A stretch of 64,000 nucleotides of DNA from CAVQMB01 sp963713445 (GTDB taxonomy: Bacteria > Pseudomonadota > Gammaproteobacteria > Competibacterales > Competibacteraceae): the NCBI GenBank assembly GCA_963713445.1, contig CAVQMB010000004.1, positions 350,614 to 414,613 of the forward strand, given 5' to 3'. Every line of letters begins with the position of its first letter. Position 1 is the first letter of the stretch. A model generated the notes under the pieces. That model searched no databases, was not told the origin of the DNA, and saw only the letters and a list, made by a program, of their open reading frames with translations. Positions 48,934-57,668 of the stretch are shown here, in pieces. The position numbers and the translations under genes are program-made.

Positions 48934-50011
48934 CCACTTCGCGGACTTCGCCGGCGCACAAGCGGAACTGCTGCAACCGACTCCACAAAGCCAGTTCCGG
49001 CACATCAGGATCGATCGCAGTCACGAACAGCTGGCAGTCGAGCCGGGCCAGGCAACGCATCACACGCTGGCGGTTGACGTCATCCAGTTCCGCCGGCAGA
49101 TCATCGATTAACAGCACACAGCGGTGCTCGTTACGTCGCCGGTAAAGTTCCGCCTGAGCCAGCACCAAAGCCACCACCAGCAGTTTCTGTTGACCCCGGG
49201 AGAGCCGCTGCGAAGCGTGCTGGCCATCCAGGCGGACGCTGAAGTCAGCCCGGTGCGGCCCGCTGCGGGTATGGCCCTGACGGCGGTCGGTTTCGAGATC
49301 GGTATGCAGCACCTCAGCCAGCTCACGCTCGGCATGCCAGCCGCGGCGATAGTCCAGGTTCAGGCGTTGTACCCCCAGCAATTCACTGGCCAGTGGCTGC
49401 AGGGTCGCCTCGAGCGCGGCACAGAACGCCTGGCGCATTTTGTCGAGCCGACCGGCGTTGGCCACCAGCTCCGCATCCCAGGGCATCAGAGCGCGTCTGT
49501 CAAAGCCCGAGCGCAGTGCCGTATTGCGTTGCCGCAAAGCACCGAAGTAGTACTTCCAAACCGGCAGAAAACCCGTCTCGTTATGGAATACCCCCCAATC
49601 CAGAAAGCGCCGCCGCTGGCGGGGGCCGTCATCGAGTAACCGGTGACTGTCAGGATTCAGCAGCAACAGCGGTAACTGAATCGCCAGCTCGGCCAACGTG
49701 CGTAGCGGCGCGCCGTCGACCCGGCCACTCAGGCGAGTACCGTCATGGACCAGACCGACCGTGCTGTGACGACCGCCGGCCGCCGCCTGGACTGTCCCGA
49801 CCAGTTGCAGGAGCTGGCTTCCGTGGCGGATCAGCTGGCGGCTCTGCCGGGTCCGGAAAGACCGGCCCCGGCCCAGGAAATAAATGGCTTCCAGCAGACT
49901 GGTCTTGCCGGAAGCATTGGCACCCGTGATCAGATTCAGCCCGGGTGTCCACGCGAGCTTGCCGTCGGTCAGATTGCGGAATCCCTTCAGCGCAAGCGTC
50001 GCCAGCGGCAT
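48929..50011 (-). CDS. recF: DNA replication and repair protein RecF
   Basis: 360 residues from ATG 50011; the upstream extension would be atypical. It opens LATLALKGFRNLTDGKLAWT, with Walker A GANASGKTSLLEAIYFLGRG. Near the end come the ABC-type signature LSRGQQKLLVVALVLAQAEL and Walker B CVLLIDDLPAELD. RecF loads RecA at gaps with RecO and RecR. It starts eight bases after dnaN on the same strand. Confidence 0.95.
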   Translation of the reverse strand: MPLATLALKGFRNLTDGKLAWTPGLNLITGANASGKTSLLEAIYFLGRGRSFRTRQSRQLIRHGSQLLQLVGTVQAAAGGRHSTVGLVHDGTRLSGRVDGAPLRTLAELAIQLPLLLLNPDSHRLLDDGPRQRRRFLDWGVFHNETGFLPVWKYYFGALRQRNTALRSGFDRRALMPWDAELVANAGRLDKMRQAFCAALEATLQPLASELLGVQRLNLDYRRGWHAERELAEVLHTDLETDRRQGHTRSGPHRADFSVRLDGQHASQRLSRGQQKLLVVALVLAQAELYRRRNEHRCVLLIDDLPAELDDVNRQRVMRCLARLDCQLFVTAIDPDVPELALWSRLQQFRLCAGEVREVV

Positions 50012-50019
50012 CGGGCCGG

Positions 50020-51117
50020 TTACAACCGCATCGGGCTGACAACGTACTGGCAGCTGGCATCCTCGCTGGCCTGAATCAGACAACTGCTGTTGCCATCCTG
50101 CAGGTAAATATTGACCAGCTCGTCGTCCAGGGCGCCCAGCGCATCCAGCAGGTAGCCCGCATTGAAACCTATTTCCAGCGGTCCACCGCTGTAGTTGATC
50201 TCGACCTCTTCGACCGCCTCTTCCTGCTCCGGATTGTTGGCCTGTATTCGCAACAGCCAGTCCTCCAGCTGCAGTCGCACACCACGATTCTCGTTGGACA
50301 GGATGGCTGTTCGCGCTAAGGCTGCCCGCAGTTGCTGGCGATCGGCTACCAGAACCCGCTCGCCGGGCTTCGGAATGGCGCGCTGATAGTCCGGGAAGCG
50401 ACCATCGATGAGTTTGGAGGTAAAACAGATATTGCCCAGATCGATCTGCACGTGATTGCTGCCCAAACCGAGCGCCACCTCGGCCTCGTCATCCGCCAAC
50501 AGGCGCATCAGCTCCTGCACCCCTTTGCGCGGCACAATGACCTGACGGCTACCGCTTTCACCAGTATCTGCCGACACCTCAGCCAGCGCCAGCCGATGAC
50601 CGTCAGTGGCCACCGCCCGCAGTCGGTCCGGAGTGCTCTCCAGCAGCAGGCCGTTGAGGTAATAGCGCACGTCCTGCTGAGCCATGGCGAAGTGACTCCG
50701 CTCGATCAGCCGACGCAGATCACGTTGCGGCAAGCGCACGCTGGCCTCGGCACTGAATGACTCCAGCGCCGGCATCTCGTCGGCTGGCAAGGTCGCCAGC
50801 GTGAACCGGCTGCGGCCGCAATTGAGCTGCGCCCTGGCCTCTTCGACGTTGAGCCCGACCGGCGTACCGTCGGGTAACGCCCGCAGGATTTCGAGCAGCT
50901 TGCGGCCAGGCAGGGTCACACGACCGTCGGTGTCCGCTGCCGCTTCACCACGCGCGGTCAACTCGACTTCCAGATCCGTAGCAGTCAGCGTGAACCAACC
51001 CTTCGAAGCCACCAGCAAAACGTTGGCCAGAATGGGCAAGGTCTGGCGTCGTTCGACGACGCCGATGACATGTTGCAACAGGTTGAGCAACTGTTCGCGT
51101 TGGATTTCCAGCTTCAT
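50020..51117 (-). CDS. dnaN: DNA polymerase III sliding clamp (beta subunit)
   Basis: 365 residues with the three clamp domains. The N-terminus is MKLEIQREQLLNLLQHVIGV, then VERRQTLPILANVLLVASKG; the last residues, CQYVVSPMRL, match the DnaN tail. It forms the ring that tethers polymerase III and other enzymes to DNA. It begins just after the AT-rich part of oriC and is read away from the origin. Confidence 0.96.
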   Translation of the reverse strand: MKLEIQREQLLNLLQHVIGVVERRQTLPILANVLLVASKGWFTLTATDLEVELTARGEAAADTDGRVTLPGRKLLEILRALPDGTPVGLNVEEARAQLNCGRSRFTLATLPADEMPALESFSAEASVRLPQRDLRRLIERSHFAMAQQDVRYYLNGLLLESTPDRLRAVATDGHRLALAEVSADTGESGSRQVIVPRKGVQELMRLLADDEAEVALGLGSNHVQIDLGNICFTSKLIDGRFPDYQRAIPKPGERVLVADRQQLRAALARTAILSNENRGVRLQLEDWLLRIQANNPEQEEAVEEVEINYSGGPLEIGFNAGYLLDALGALDDELVNIYLQDGNSSCLIQASEDASCQYVVSPMRL

Positions 51118-51355
51118 GGTCGGTCCAATAGGTTAGTTCTTAAAAAATATAAAGCTTATTATTATTAGTGAGATGATATTCTGTGGATAATTTTACCATA
51201 TTCCTTACCTATCAATAGGATAGCAATGCTTCTTGTTGTGGATAAGCCTGTGGATAAGCTGTGGATATTTTGTGGATAAAAATTTATCCACATTTTGTCC
51301 ACAAACTTATCCACAGGATATCACTGACTTATCCACAGATTTATCCACACGCAAA
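51118..51355. other. Chromosomal replication origin (oriC)
   Basis: The dnaN-dnaA gap. One side (51128-51180) is very AT-rich and includes TTATTATTATTAG, a good candidate for the DNA-unwinding element. The other side (51182-51349) holds about ten DnaA boxes in two convergent sets. The rest of the window is GC-rich, so the contrast is strong. The arrangement of AT-rich element next to dnaN and box array next to dnaA is common in gammaproteobacteria with a dnaA-linked origin. Confidence 0.9.
51182..51349. repeat. DnaA-box array (about ten sites, two convergent sets)
   Basis: Exact TGTGGATAA (reverse of TTATCCACA) at 51182, 51237, 51249 and 51271; a one-mismatch site TGTGGATAT at 51260. Exact TTATCCACA at 51284, 51307, 51329 and 51341; a one-mismatch TTGTCCACA at 51295. 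The left set points one way and the right set the other, meeting around 51280. Spacing between neighbours is mostly 11 to 22 bases, close to whole helical turns, which favours a cooperative DnaA filament. Confidence 0.92.
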
Positions 51356-52735
51356 TCAAGTGGATAGCGTGATCATGAGGTTGGTGAAATCCTCCCGCAC
51401 TGCCTCATCGCAACCCTGTAATTCCTTTACCTTGCGGAGCGCATGCAGCACGGTGGTATGGTCACGGCCACCAAAGGCACCACCGATTTCCGGCAGACTG
51501 TGATCGGTTAGATCCTTGGCCAGCGCCATGGCGATCTGGCGCGGGCGTGAGAATACCCGCTGGCGGCTGGTGGAGCATAGATCGGCAACCCGGATCTTGT
51601 AGTAATCGGCCACGGTTTTCTGAATGTTCTCTATGGTTACCTGCTTGTCATGCAGCGTCAGCAGATCGCTAAGCGCCTCTTTGGTGAAAGCCAGCGTAAT
51701 GGGTTTGCCAGTGAACTGCGAATTGGCATAGACCCGGCGCAGTGCACCTTCCAGCTCGCGCACGTTGGAGCGGATCCGCTGAGCGATAAAAAATCCAACT
51801 TCGTCTGGCAGATTGATGTTTGACTGCTGCGCCTTCTTCATGAGAATCGCCACCCGCGTTTCCAGTTCCGGCGGTTCGGTGGCAACCGTCAGGCCCCAGC
51901 CGAAACGCGATTTGAGGCGCTCCTCCACGCCACGTACTTCGCGCGGATAACGATCACAGGTTAGGATGACCTGCTGGCGGCCCTCCAGCAGACTGTTGAA
52001 GGTGTGGAAGAATTCTTCCTGGGAGCGCTCTTTGCCGGCAAAAAACTGGATATCATCGATCAGCAGGGCGTCGAGCCTGCGATAGTGCTGCTTGAATTCG
52101 TTGATTCTGTTGTGTTGCAGCGCCCGCACCATGTCGGCCACAAAGTGTTCCGAGTGCTGATAGAGTATCCGCGCTTCCCGGTTACGCTCCCGTAGCATAT
52201 TGCCCACCGCGTGCATAAGGTGGGTTTTGCCGAGGCCGGTGCCGCCGTAAATGCAAAGCGGGTTGTACGCTTTTCCCGGGTTCTGGGAGACCTGCAGGCA
52301 GGCGGCACGGGCAAGCTGATTGGACTTGCCTTCAACAAAATTCTCAAAGGTGAAATCAGGATTGAGATTGCTACTCTGGGGCGTGGTTTCGTCGACGGCC
52401 TCAATCAGCAGCGGTTTTCGCGTTGAAGCCGGGGCTGGTGCGGGTTCCGAATCGTCAGGGGTCGCCTCTGCCGCAGCCCGGCTACTGCCGATTTCAAGCT
52501 GGACATCGATGCGCCGGTCCGGGAATAGCTGGCCCAGAGCATCCCGGATGTGACTTAGGTGGTGACCCTTGACCCAGTCAAGCACAAAACGATTGGGCGC
52601 CAGCAGTTTGAGTGCGCCTTGATTTTCGATCACATGCAGCGGCCTGATCCAGGTATTGAGCTGTTGCTCGGACAGGTCCTGCTCCAGCCGTTCGAGGCAG
52701 GATTTCCACGTACTCTGCTCCACCTGGCGCTCCAT
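51356..52735 (-). CDS. dnaA: Chromosomal replication initiator DnaA
   Basis: 459 residues from ATG 52735 (MERQVEQSTWKSCLERLEQD, domain I). The AAA+ domain has FVEGKSNQLARAACLQV, Walker A GGTGLGKTHLMHAVGN, Walker B LLIDDIQFFAGK and the arginine-finger region. Domain IV ends with the HTH/signature ALAKDLTDHSLPEIGGAFGG then RDHTTVLHALRKV, which binds DnaA boxes. It starts replication at the adjacent oriC. A few boxes near its own promoter suggest autoregulation. Confidence 0.96.
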   Translation of the reverse strand: MERQVEQSTWKSCLERLEQDLSEQQLNTWIRPLHVIENQGALKLLAPNRFVLDWVKGHHLSHIRDALGQLFPDRRIDVQLEIGSSRAAAEATPDDSEPAPAPASTRKPLLIEAVDETTPQSSNLNPDFTFENFVEGKSNQLARAACLQVSQNPGKAYNPLCIYGGTGLGKTHLMHAVGNMLRERNREARILYQHSEHFVADMVRALQHNRINEFKQHYRRLDALLIDDIQFFAGKERSQEEFFHTFNSLLEGRQQVILTCDRYPREVRGVEERLKSRFGWGLTVATEPPELETRVAILMKKAQQSNINLPDEVGFFIAQRIRSNVRELEGALRRVYANSQFTGKPITLAFTKEALSDLLTLHDKQVTIENIQKTVADYYKIRVADLCSTSRQRVFSRPRQIAMALAKDLTDHSLPEIGGAFGGRDHTTVLHALRKVKELQGCDEAVREDFTNLMITLST

Positions 52736-52893
52736 CAGGGTGATCAACGGAAGGGAATGAACTGATCTGACAGGATCGCTGCCGGTGACGGATAAGGATA
52801 GCGCCAAACGCGGTTTCGACGACAGGGCTTGACAGGAAATAAGCTATCGTCTTACTTTTCACAGTCTTTGTCCACAGACTTACCGAGGTAGTC
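52736..52893. promoter_or_regulatory. Divergent dnaA/rpmH promoter region
   Basis: 158 bases separate dnaA (minus) from rpmH (plus). TTGTCCACA at 52868-52876 is a one-mismatch DnaA box, a usual place for autoregulation of dnaA. Promoter boxes cannot be placed with certainty. Confidence 0.5.
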
Positions 52894-53028
52894 ATGAAAC
52901 GGACTTATCAGCCCAGCAATCTACACCGTAAGCGGACCCATGGCTTCCGCGCACGGATGGCGACCAAGAGCGGTCGGGCGGTGATCAGAGCCCGTCGCGC
53001 GAAGGGCCGGATGCGGCTTACACCGTAA
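52894..53028 (+). CDS. rpmH: 50S ribosomal protein L34
   Basis: 44 residues, the standard L34 length: MKRTYQPSNLHRKRTHGFRA, then RMATKSGRAVIRARRAKGR and RMRLTP. ATG 52894 to TAA 53028. It is divergent from dnaA and leads the rpmH-rnpA-yidD-yidC-mnmE run. L34 is a small, highly basic large-subunit protein. Confidence 0.97.
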   Translation: MKRTYQPSNLHRKRTHGFRARMATKSGRAVIRARRAKGRMRLTP

Positions 53029-53032
53029 CGAC

Positions 53033-53395
53033 GTGACGACCGATGCGCGTTTTCCGCGGCGCGCCCGGTTGCTCCACAAGGCGGATTTCGACCGCATTTT
53101 CGCTCAACCGGGAAAATCCGCTGACCGGTTCTTTACGGTGTTATATCGTCGTAACGAACTGGCTGTTGCCCGACTAGGGGTGGCGGTGTCACGTCGCACC
53201 TCCAAGCGAGCGGTCGGGCGCAATCGCATCAAACGGCTGGTGCGGGAGACCTTCAGGCAGCATCAGCAAATGTTGCACGGACTTGATATCGTGGTCATAA
53301 GCCGTCCCAACCTGGCCGGCCATGACAATCAAACGCTGGCGGTTTCGCTGCAACAGCACTGGGCACGATTGGCGCTACAATGCGCACCCTGCTAG
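53033..53395 (+). CDS. rnpA: Ribonuclease P protein component
   Basis: 120 residues, GTG start four bases after the rpmH stop. It has FPRRARLLHKADFDRIFAQP and the RNR signature ASKRAVGRNRIKRLVRETFR-like TSKRAVGRNRIKRLVRETFR. It pairs with RNase P RNA to trim tRNA 5' ends. The stop lies 16 bases inside the yidD gene. Confidence 0.95.
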   Translation: MTTDARFPRRARLLHKADFDRIFAQPGKSADRFFTVLYRRNELAVARLGVAVSRRTSKRAVGRNRIKRLVRETFRQHQQMLHGLDIVVISRPNLAGHDNQTLAVSLQQHWARLALQCAPC

Positions 53396-53610
53396 TCACG
53401 CTGATTAAGGGATACCGGTTGTTGGTCAGTCCCTGGTTGGGGCAACGCTGCCGGTTCTATCCCTCGTGCTCGCAATACGCCATGGAGGCGATCGAACGTT
53501 TCGGCGCAGGCCGGGGCGGCTGGTTCGCCCTGCGGCGGCTGTTACGTTGTCATCCCTGGCATCCTGGTGGTGTCGACCCGGTTCCCGAGGCTAGCAAAGA
53601 CTCGCGTTAA
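53380..53610 (+). CDS. yidD: Membrane protein insertion efficiency factor YidD
   Basis: 76 residues with LIKGYRLLVSPWLGQRCRFY, then PSCSQYAMEAIERFG and LLRCHPWHPGGVDPVP, the invariant YidD blocks with their cysteines. It is thought to help membrane protein insertion with YidC. It overlaps rnpA by 16 bases and abuts yidC. Confidence 0.93.
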   Translation: MRTLLVTLIKGYRLLVSPWLGQRCRFYPSCSQYAMEAIERFGAGRGGWFALRRLLRCHPWHPGGVDPVPEASKDSR

Positions 53611-55287
53611 ATGGATAACCAGAGACTATTTCTAATCATTGCCCTGGGTTTGGTGTTGTTCCTGATCTGGCAAGCCTGGACGCAGGACCACATGACCCAG
53701 CAAGCGGCGGCCCCAGGCGCGCCGACAGCCCAGACCCACCCTTCCGCGAACGCCAGTGCCAGCAAAGAAGGCGTGCCGAAACCCAGTGATGTCCCGGGTT
53801 CCGCTGCCAAGGCCAGCGCTTCCGCCAAGCGCGCGAAACCGGCACTGCCGGCGGCCAAGCCCGGGCAGCGTGTCAAGGTGGTGACGGATCAGTACATCGC
53901 CGAGATCGATACCCGTGGTGGCACGCTGGTCAATCTGCAGCTGCGCAAGTTCTTTCAAACGCAGCAGGACAAAAAGCCGATTGATCTGCTGGCGGAGGAC
54001 AGCAGCAAGTACTATATCGTCCAGTCCGGTCTGATTGCGGCCAAGGGTAAAGCCCCGGATCATCATGTGCTGTACCAGGCGGCTCACACTGACTACCGCA
54101 TGAAGCCGGGCGAGAACAAGCTGGTGGTGCCGCTAACCTGGACCGATCCCGCCGGTGTCAAGGTCAGCAAGACGTTTACCTTCGAGCGTGGCCGCGACCT
54201 CATCCAGATCAGCCATCGTGTGGACAACGCCAGTCAGAGCGTCTGGCGCGGCAGTCAGTACCGGCAGCTAGTGCGCACTGAGCCCGCTCATGGTCACGGC
54301 TTTGCCTCGCGGTTCTATGCGGGTGGGGTTTACTCCACACCCGACAAGCACTACGAGAAAGTCAGTTTTGACGACATGACCAAGCAGAACCTTGACATCC
54401 AGGTCAACGGTGGCTGGGTCGCCATGAGCCAGCATTATTTCCTCGGCGCGCTGATTCCGGGCGAGGGCCAGACCGACACCTTTTACACCAAAAAGCTGAC
54501 CGACGGCCTTTACGTGCTCGGTATGGTGAGCGAACCGAAGACAGTCGCACCGGGTGCCGACGCCACCTTCACTACCGAACTCTACGCCGGGCCAAAAATC
54601 CAGGCCCGGCTCGACGCCGCCGCCCCGTACCTGAGCCGGACGGTCGATTATGGCTGGCTGTGGTTCCTGTCGCAGCCGTTGTTCTATCTGCTGAAATGGA
54701 TTCACCAGTTCCTGGGTAACTGGGGTTGGTCGATCATCGTGCTGACGGTATTCATCAAGCTGGTGTTCTTCAAGTTGTCGGAAACCAGCTACCGCTCGAT
54801 GGCCAACATGAAGCGCATGGGGCCGCGCATGCAGCGCTTGAAGGAGCTTCATGGCGACGATCGCCAGAAGCTCAACCAGGCGATGATGGAGTTGTACAAG
54901 AAGGAAAAGATCAACCCGCTGGGCGGGTGTCTGCCGATGGTGGTACAGATTCCGGTGTTCATCGCCTTGTACTGGATGCTGCTGGAAAGCGTTGAACTGC
55001 GCCATGCGCCCTGGATCCTTTGGATTCATGACCTTTCGGCCATGGACCCGTACTATATCCTGCCAGTCCTGATGGGTATTACCATGTTTGCTCAGCAGCG
55101 GCTCAACCCCACGCCTCCCGACCCGATGCAGGCTAAGCTGATGATGGCGCTGCCGTTGGTATTTACCGTTTTCTTCTTGTGGTTTCCCGCCGGTCTGGTG
55201 TTGTACTACCTGGTCAACAACCTGCTGTCGATTGCCCAGCAATGGCTGATCATGCATCGCATGGAAATGGCCGAAGCCAAGGCCTGA
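53611..55287 (+). CDS. yidC: Membrane protein insertase YidC
   Basis: 558 residues. The N-terminal anchor is RLFLIIALGLVLFLIWQAW, followed by a large periplasmic beta-domain. The C-terminal insertase core has five segments starting at SQPLFYLLKWIHQFLGNWGW, then SETSYRSMANMKRMGPRMQR and INPLGGCLPMVVQIPVFIAL. It inserts proteins into the inner membrane alone or with Sec. It starts at the base after the yidD stop. Confidence 0.96.
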   Translation: MDNQRLFLIIALGLVLFLIWQAWTQDHMTQQAAAPGAPTAQTHPSANASASKEGVPKPSDVPGSAAKASASAKRAKPALPAAKPGQRVKVVTDQYIAEIDTRGGTLVNLQLRKFFQTQQDKKPIDLLAEDSSKYYIVQSGLIAAKGKAPDHHVLYQAAHTDYRMKPGENKLVVPLTWTDPAGVKVSKTFTFERGRDLIQISHRVDNASQSVWRGSQYRQLVRTEPAHGHGFASRFYAGGVYSTPDKHYEKVSFDDMTKQNLDIQVNGGWVAMSQHYFLGALIPGEGQTDTFYTKKLTDGLYVLGMVSEPKTVAPGADATFTTELYAGPKIQARLDAAAPYLSRTVDYGWLWFLSQPLFYLLKWIHQFLGNWGWSIIVLTVFIKLVFFKLSETSYRSMANMKRMGPRMQRLKELHGDDRQKLNQAMMELYKKEKINPLGGCLPMVVQIPVFIALYWMLLESVELRHAPWILWIHDLSAMDPYYILPVLMGITMFAQQRLNPTPPDPMQAKLMMALPLVFTVFFLWFPAGLVLYYLVNNLLSIAQQWLIMHRMEMAEAKA

Positions 55288-56636
55288 CCGCAGCCACCGA
55301 TACGATCGCCGCCGTCGCCACCCCTGCCGGGGTTGGCGGCGTTGGTATGGTGCGGGTATCGGGCCCTGCCGCAGGCGCCATAGCGGAACAATTACTGGGG
55401 CAGCTGCCGGCCTCCCGGCAGGCGGTGTTCCGGCGCTTCCGGGCGGCTGACGGTACGGCCATCGACGAAGGACTGGCGCTGTTCTTCCCTGGGCCCGGCT
55501 CGTTCACCGGGGAGGACGTGCTTGAGCTGCACGGCCACGGCGGCCCGGTGGTGCTGGATCTGCTGCTGGCACGGATACTGGCGCTCGGTGCCCGGATAGC
55601 ACGACCCGGCGAGTTCAGCGAACGTGCCTTCCTCAACGATAAACTCGATCTGGCCCAGGCTGAGGCCGTAGCCGACCTCATCGAGGCGGGTACGGCGGCC
55701 GCAGCGCGGGCTGCCATGGGATCACTGCAAGGCGTGTTCTCGGCCCGGATCGATGACCTGGTCGAGGCGCTGATCCGGCTGCGCATGCATGTCGAAGCCG
55801 CCATCGACTTCCCCGAGGAGGAGATCGACTTTCTGGCCGACCGCCAGATCGCTGATCAACTGCAGCAGGTGCGTGAGGATCTGCGTGCACTGCAGGCCGC
55901 TGCCGGTCAGGGCCGACTGCTGCGCGACGGCATGACCGTCGTCATCGCCGGCCGGCCCAATGCCGGCAAATCGAGCCTGCTGAACCAGCTGGCCGGGCGC
56001 GACAGCGCGATCGTCACCGAGATACCCGGGACCACCCGCGACGTGCTACGGGAACGGATTCAGCTCGACGGCATGCCGCTGCATGTGATCGATACGGCTG
56101 GCCTGCGCGACAGTCCCGATCCGATCGAGCGTGAAGGTGTGCGCCGGGCCTGGGCGGAAATCGAGGCTGCCGACCGCGTGCTGCTGATGGTCGATGATCA
56201 GGTCGGTATCTGTGCGGAAGACCAACGCATCCGCGAACGGTTGCCGTGGTCGGTGCCGGTAACAGTGATCCGCAACAAGATCGACCTCAGCGGCGCCAAG
56301 CCGGCCGAGTCATCCAGCGATGGCGGCACCGCCATCGCCTTGTCGGCCAGGACGGGGGCGGGTATCAATCTGCTGGTAGGTCATCTTAAACAGGCCATGG
56401 GCTTCCAAAGTGGTGCAGAAGGCCTGTTCAGCGCCCGCCGCCGCCATCTGGATGCGCTGGCGCGGGCCGCCGGCCATCTTGAGGAAGCCTGGCGCCAGCT
56501 CGAGGAATACCGGGCCGGGGAACTAATGGCCGAGGAACTGCGCCTGGCCCAGCGGACGCTGGGCGAGATTACCGGAGAGATTACTTCCGATGATCTGCTG
56601 GGCCGGATCTTTTCCTCATTCTGTATCGGAAAATAA
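55242..56636 (+). CDS. mnmE: tRNA modification GTPase MnmE
   Basis: 464 residues from ATG 55242, overlapping yidC by 46 bases. The N-terminal domain starts TDTIAAVATPAGVGGVGMVR after a short extension. The G domain has GRPNAGKSSLLNQLAGRDSA, EIPGTTRDVLRERI, DTAG within LHVIDTAGLRDSPDPIEREG and the NKID motif (RNKIDLSG). It ends with the conserved FSSFCIGK. With MnmG it installs the carboxymethylaminomethyl group on U34 of tRNAs; MnmC, encoded at 42385-44328, finishes the modification. The gene's 3' end is also a candidate island attachment site. Confidence 0.95.
   Translation: MADHASHGNGRSQGLTAATDTIAAVATPAGVGGVGMVRVSGPAAGAIAEQLLGQLPASRQAVFRRFRAADGTAIDEGLALFFPGPGSFTGEDVLELHGHGGPVVLDLLLARILALGARIARPGEFSERAFLNDKLDLAQAEAVADLIEAGTAAAARAAMGSLQGVFSARIDDLVEALIRLRMHVEAAIDFPEEEIDFLADRQIADQLQQVREDLRALQAAAGQGRLLRDGMTVVIAGRPNAGKSSLLNQLAGRDSAIVTEIPGTTRDVLRERIQLDGMPLHVIDTAGLRDSPDPIEREGVRRAWAEIEAADRVLLMVDDQVGICAEDQRIRERLPWSVPVTVIRNKIDLSGAKPAESSSDGGTAIALSARTGAGINLLVGHLKQAMGFQSGAEGLFSARRRHLDALARAAGHLEEAWRQLEEYRAGELMAEELRLAQRTLGEITGEITSDDLLGRIFSSFCIGK
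56619..56636 (+). other. SGI1-type attB-like site at mnmE 3' end
   Basis: The last 18 bases of mnmE, TTCTGTATCGGAAAATAA, resemble the attachment site of SGI1-type islands, which integrate at the 3' end of mnmE (trmE/thdF) in enterobacteria. The site as I recall it there is TTCTGTATTGGGAAGTAA, a match at most positions. No second copy was seen in the window and no integrase gene is present, so the site may be unoccupied or its far end may lie outside. Confidence 0.45.
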
Positions 56637-56754
56637 TGCCAGTCGGCAGATATCCCTCAACTTCGATCGTTCCGGTAGTTCCAATGAGCATGGTTTGACA
56701 TTATCAATTTATGCTCCTATAAATAAAAAGCCAAACATAAATGGGAGTATAATA

Positions 56755-57198
56755 ATGTTTTATAGATACCGTACCTACTCAGTTATGCTGGCACTTTTTT
56801 CTGCCGTGTTGTTGTCGGCGTGTGCTACCAATATGGATACCACCGGCTATCATCCTATGTCATCCGCCGATATGAGACATGCCATTCCGGGCAACACTTT
56901 CTATACGGAAGGGTTTACCAACGGGGGGCACTGGGAATGGGCTGGTTACCACGATCCGGATGGTACGTCGCGCGGTCGAGCTTGGTGGAACGGCGGGAAG
57001 GACGAGGGTACCGGAACGTGGGAAGTCACCGACAATAATCTGTTCTGCTCACACTGGCCTGACATGACTTGGGACAAGGGCAAACGGGCCTGCTTCCATC
57101 TCTTCCGAAAAGGTGACGTTATCATTTCTAAGACAGTCACCAAGGGAATCAAAAACAGCAAGGTTACCTTAGAGAAGGGTAATCCTTATAAACTATAG
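56755..57198 (+). CDS. Small outer-membrane-type lipoprotein (DUF995-like)
   Basis: 147 residues from ATG 56755, with GGGAG ahead. A lipoprotein signal peptide ends in the lipobox LLSAC (C about residue 22). The mature part has GNTFYTEGFTNGGHWEWAGY, DGTSRGRAWWNGGKDEGTG and TWEVTDNNLFCSHWP, a pattern like DUF995 proteins. Two further cysteines (FCSHW, ACFHL) may pair. The gene and its flanks are AT-rich against a GC-rich background, a sign of foreign origin. It sits directly after mnmE, the possible attachment site. Function unknown. Confidence 0.65.
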   Translation: MFYRYRTYSVMLALFSAVLLSACATNMDTTGYHPMSSADMRHAIPGNTFYTEGFTNGGHWEWAGYHDPDGTSRGRAWWNGGKDEGTGTWEVTDNNLFCSHWPDMTWDKGKRACFHLFRKGDVIISKTVTKGIKNSKVTLEKGNPYKL

Positions 57199-57256
57199 TT
57201 ATTTGTTATTGTTGATTAGGTTAAAATATTATCAGGATGTTGAAGTTAGTTTCGTG

Positions 57257-57293
57257 ATGTCGGTGGGTGAAGACAGTTCGAACCCACCGACAT
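57257..57293 (+). terminator. Hairpin after the lipoprotein gene
   Basis: A perfect twelve-base stem, ATGTCGGTGGGT (57257-57268) and ACCCACCGACAT (57282-57293), with a 13-base loop and a short TTTG tail. It lies 58 bases after the stop. Likely a rho-independent terminator of the lipoprotein gene, though the T-run is short. A stem this long could also be an element end. Confidence 0.55.
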
Positions 57294-57454
57294 TTGTATA
57301 TCACCTGGCTGTTAGTGACTAGTGAGACCGTGGCTTAAACGCAAAAAACGGCGATAAGTATATCGAAATAACTCATTTAGAGTCACTGCTCTAACCAGGT
57401 AATTCTTACGACATGATCTATGCTGCCATTGTGGCTGGTTCGGAGTGAAAACCT

Positions 57455-57668
57455 GTGTGTGGCCGCAACGTCAGTCCCAGGGAAGGTGAACTCGAGCGCT
57501 TCTATCACTACGATCGCAGAAGCCCGCAGCCCTTCGACAAGCGCTACAACGTCGCACCCAGCACCCTTGTTCCCGTGATCTACTAGGCCCAAGACGGGCG
57601 CCACAGTGCTGGACGCCGTCCGCTGGGGCTTGGTGCCGCAGTGGTGGAAGGATACCCAACGGGCGGTG
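57455..57668 (+). pseudogene. HMCES/YedK (SRAP) protein, N-terminal fragment
   Basis: The GTG start at 57455 is followed by the catalytic cysteine at position 2 (CGRN), as in SRAP proteins that crosslink to abasic sites in single-stranded DNA. It reads FDKRYNVAPSTLVPVIY, then a TAG. Coding resumes in another frame as LDAVRWGLVPQWWKDTQRAV. After this the conserved continuation is missing and the IS3 element begins near 57669. So it was inactivated by a stop, a frameshift and truncation. It protects abasic sites during DNA replication and the SOS response in intact hosts. Confidence 0.7.

Noticed and set aside
51182..51349. CRISPR-like array (short repeated units)
   Set aside because: Units are nine-base DnaA boxes with irregular short spacers, in both directions, between dnaN and dnaA.
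54268..55257. 329-codon minus-strand frame opposite yidC
   Set aside because: Shadow of yidC, rich in His and Gln.
57257..57293. Stem with GTTCGAAC loop as a T-arm of a tRNA or tmRNA
   Set aside because: The stem is twelve bases long with no other tRNA arms; it fits a terminator better.
57375..57402. tRNA-like piece: on the minus strand GGTTAGAGCA followed by a possible anticodon stem
   Set aside because: No matching first half of the D stem, no T-arm and no acceptor stem; an unusual base would follow the anticodon. Chance resemblance or a very old remnant.
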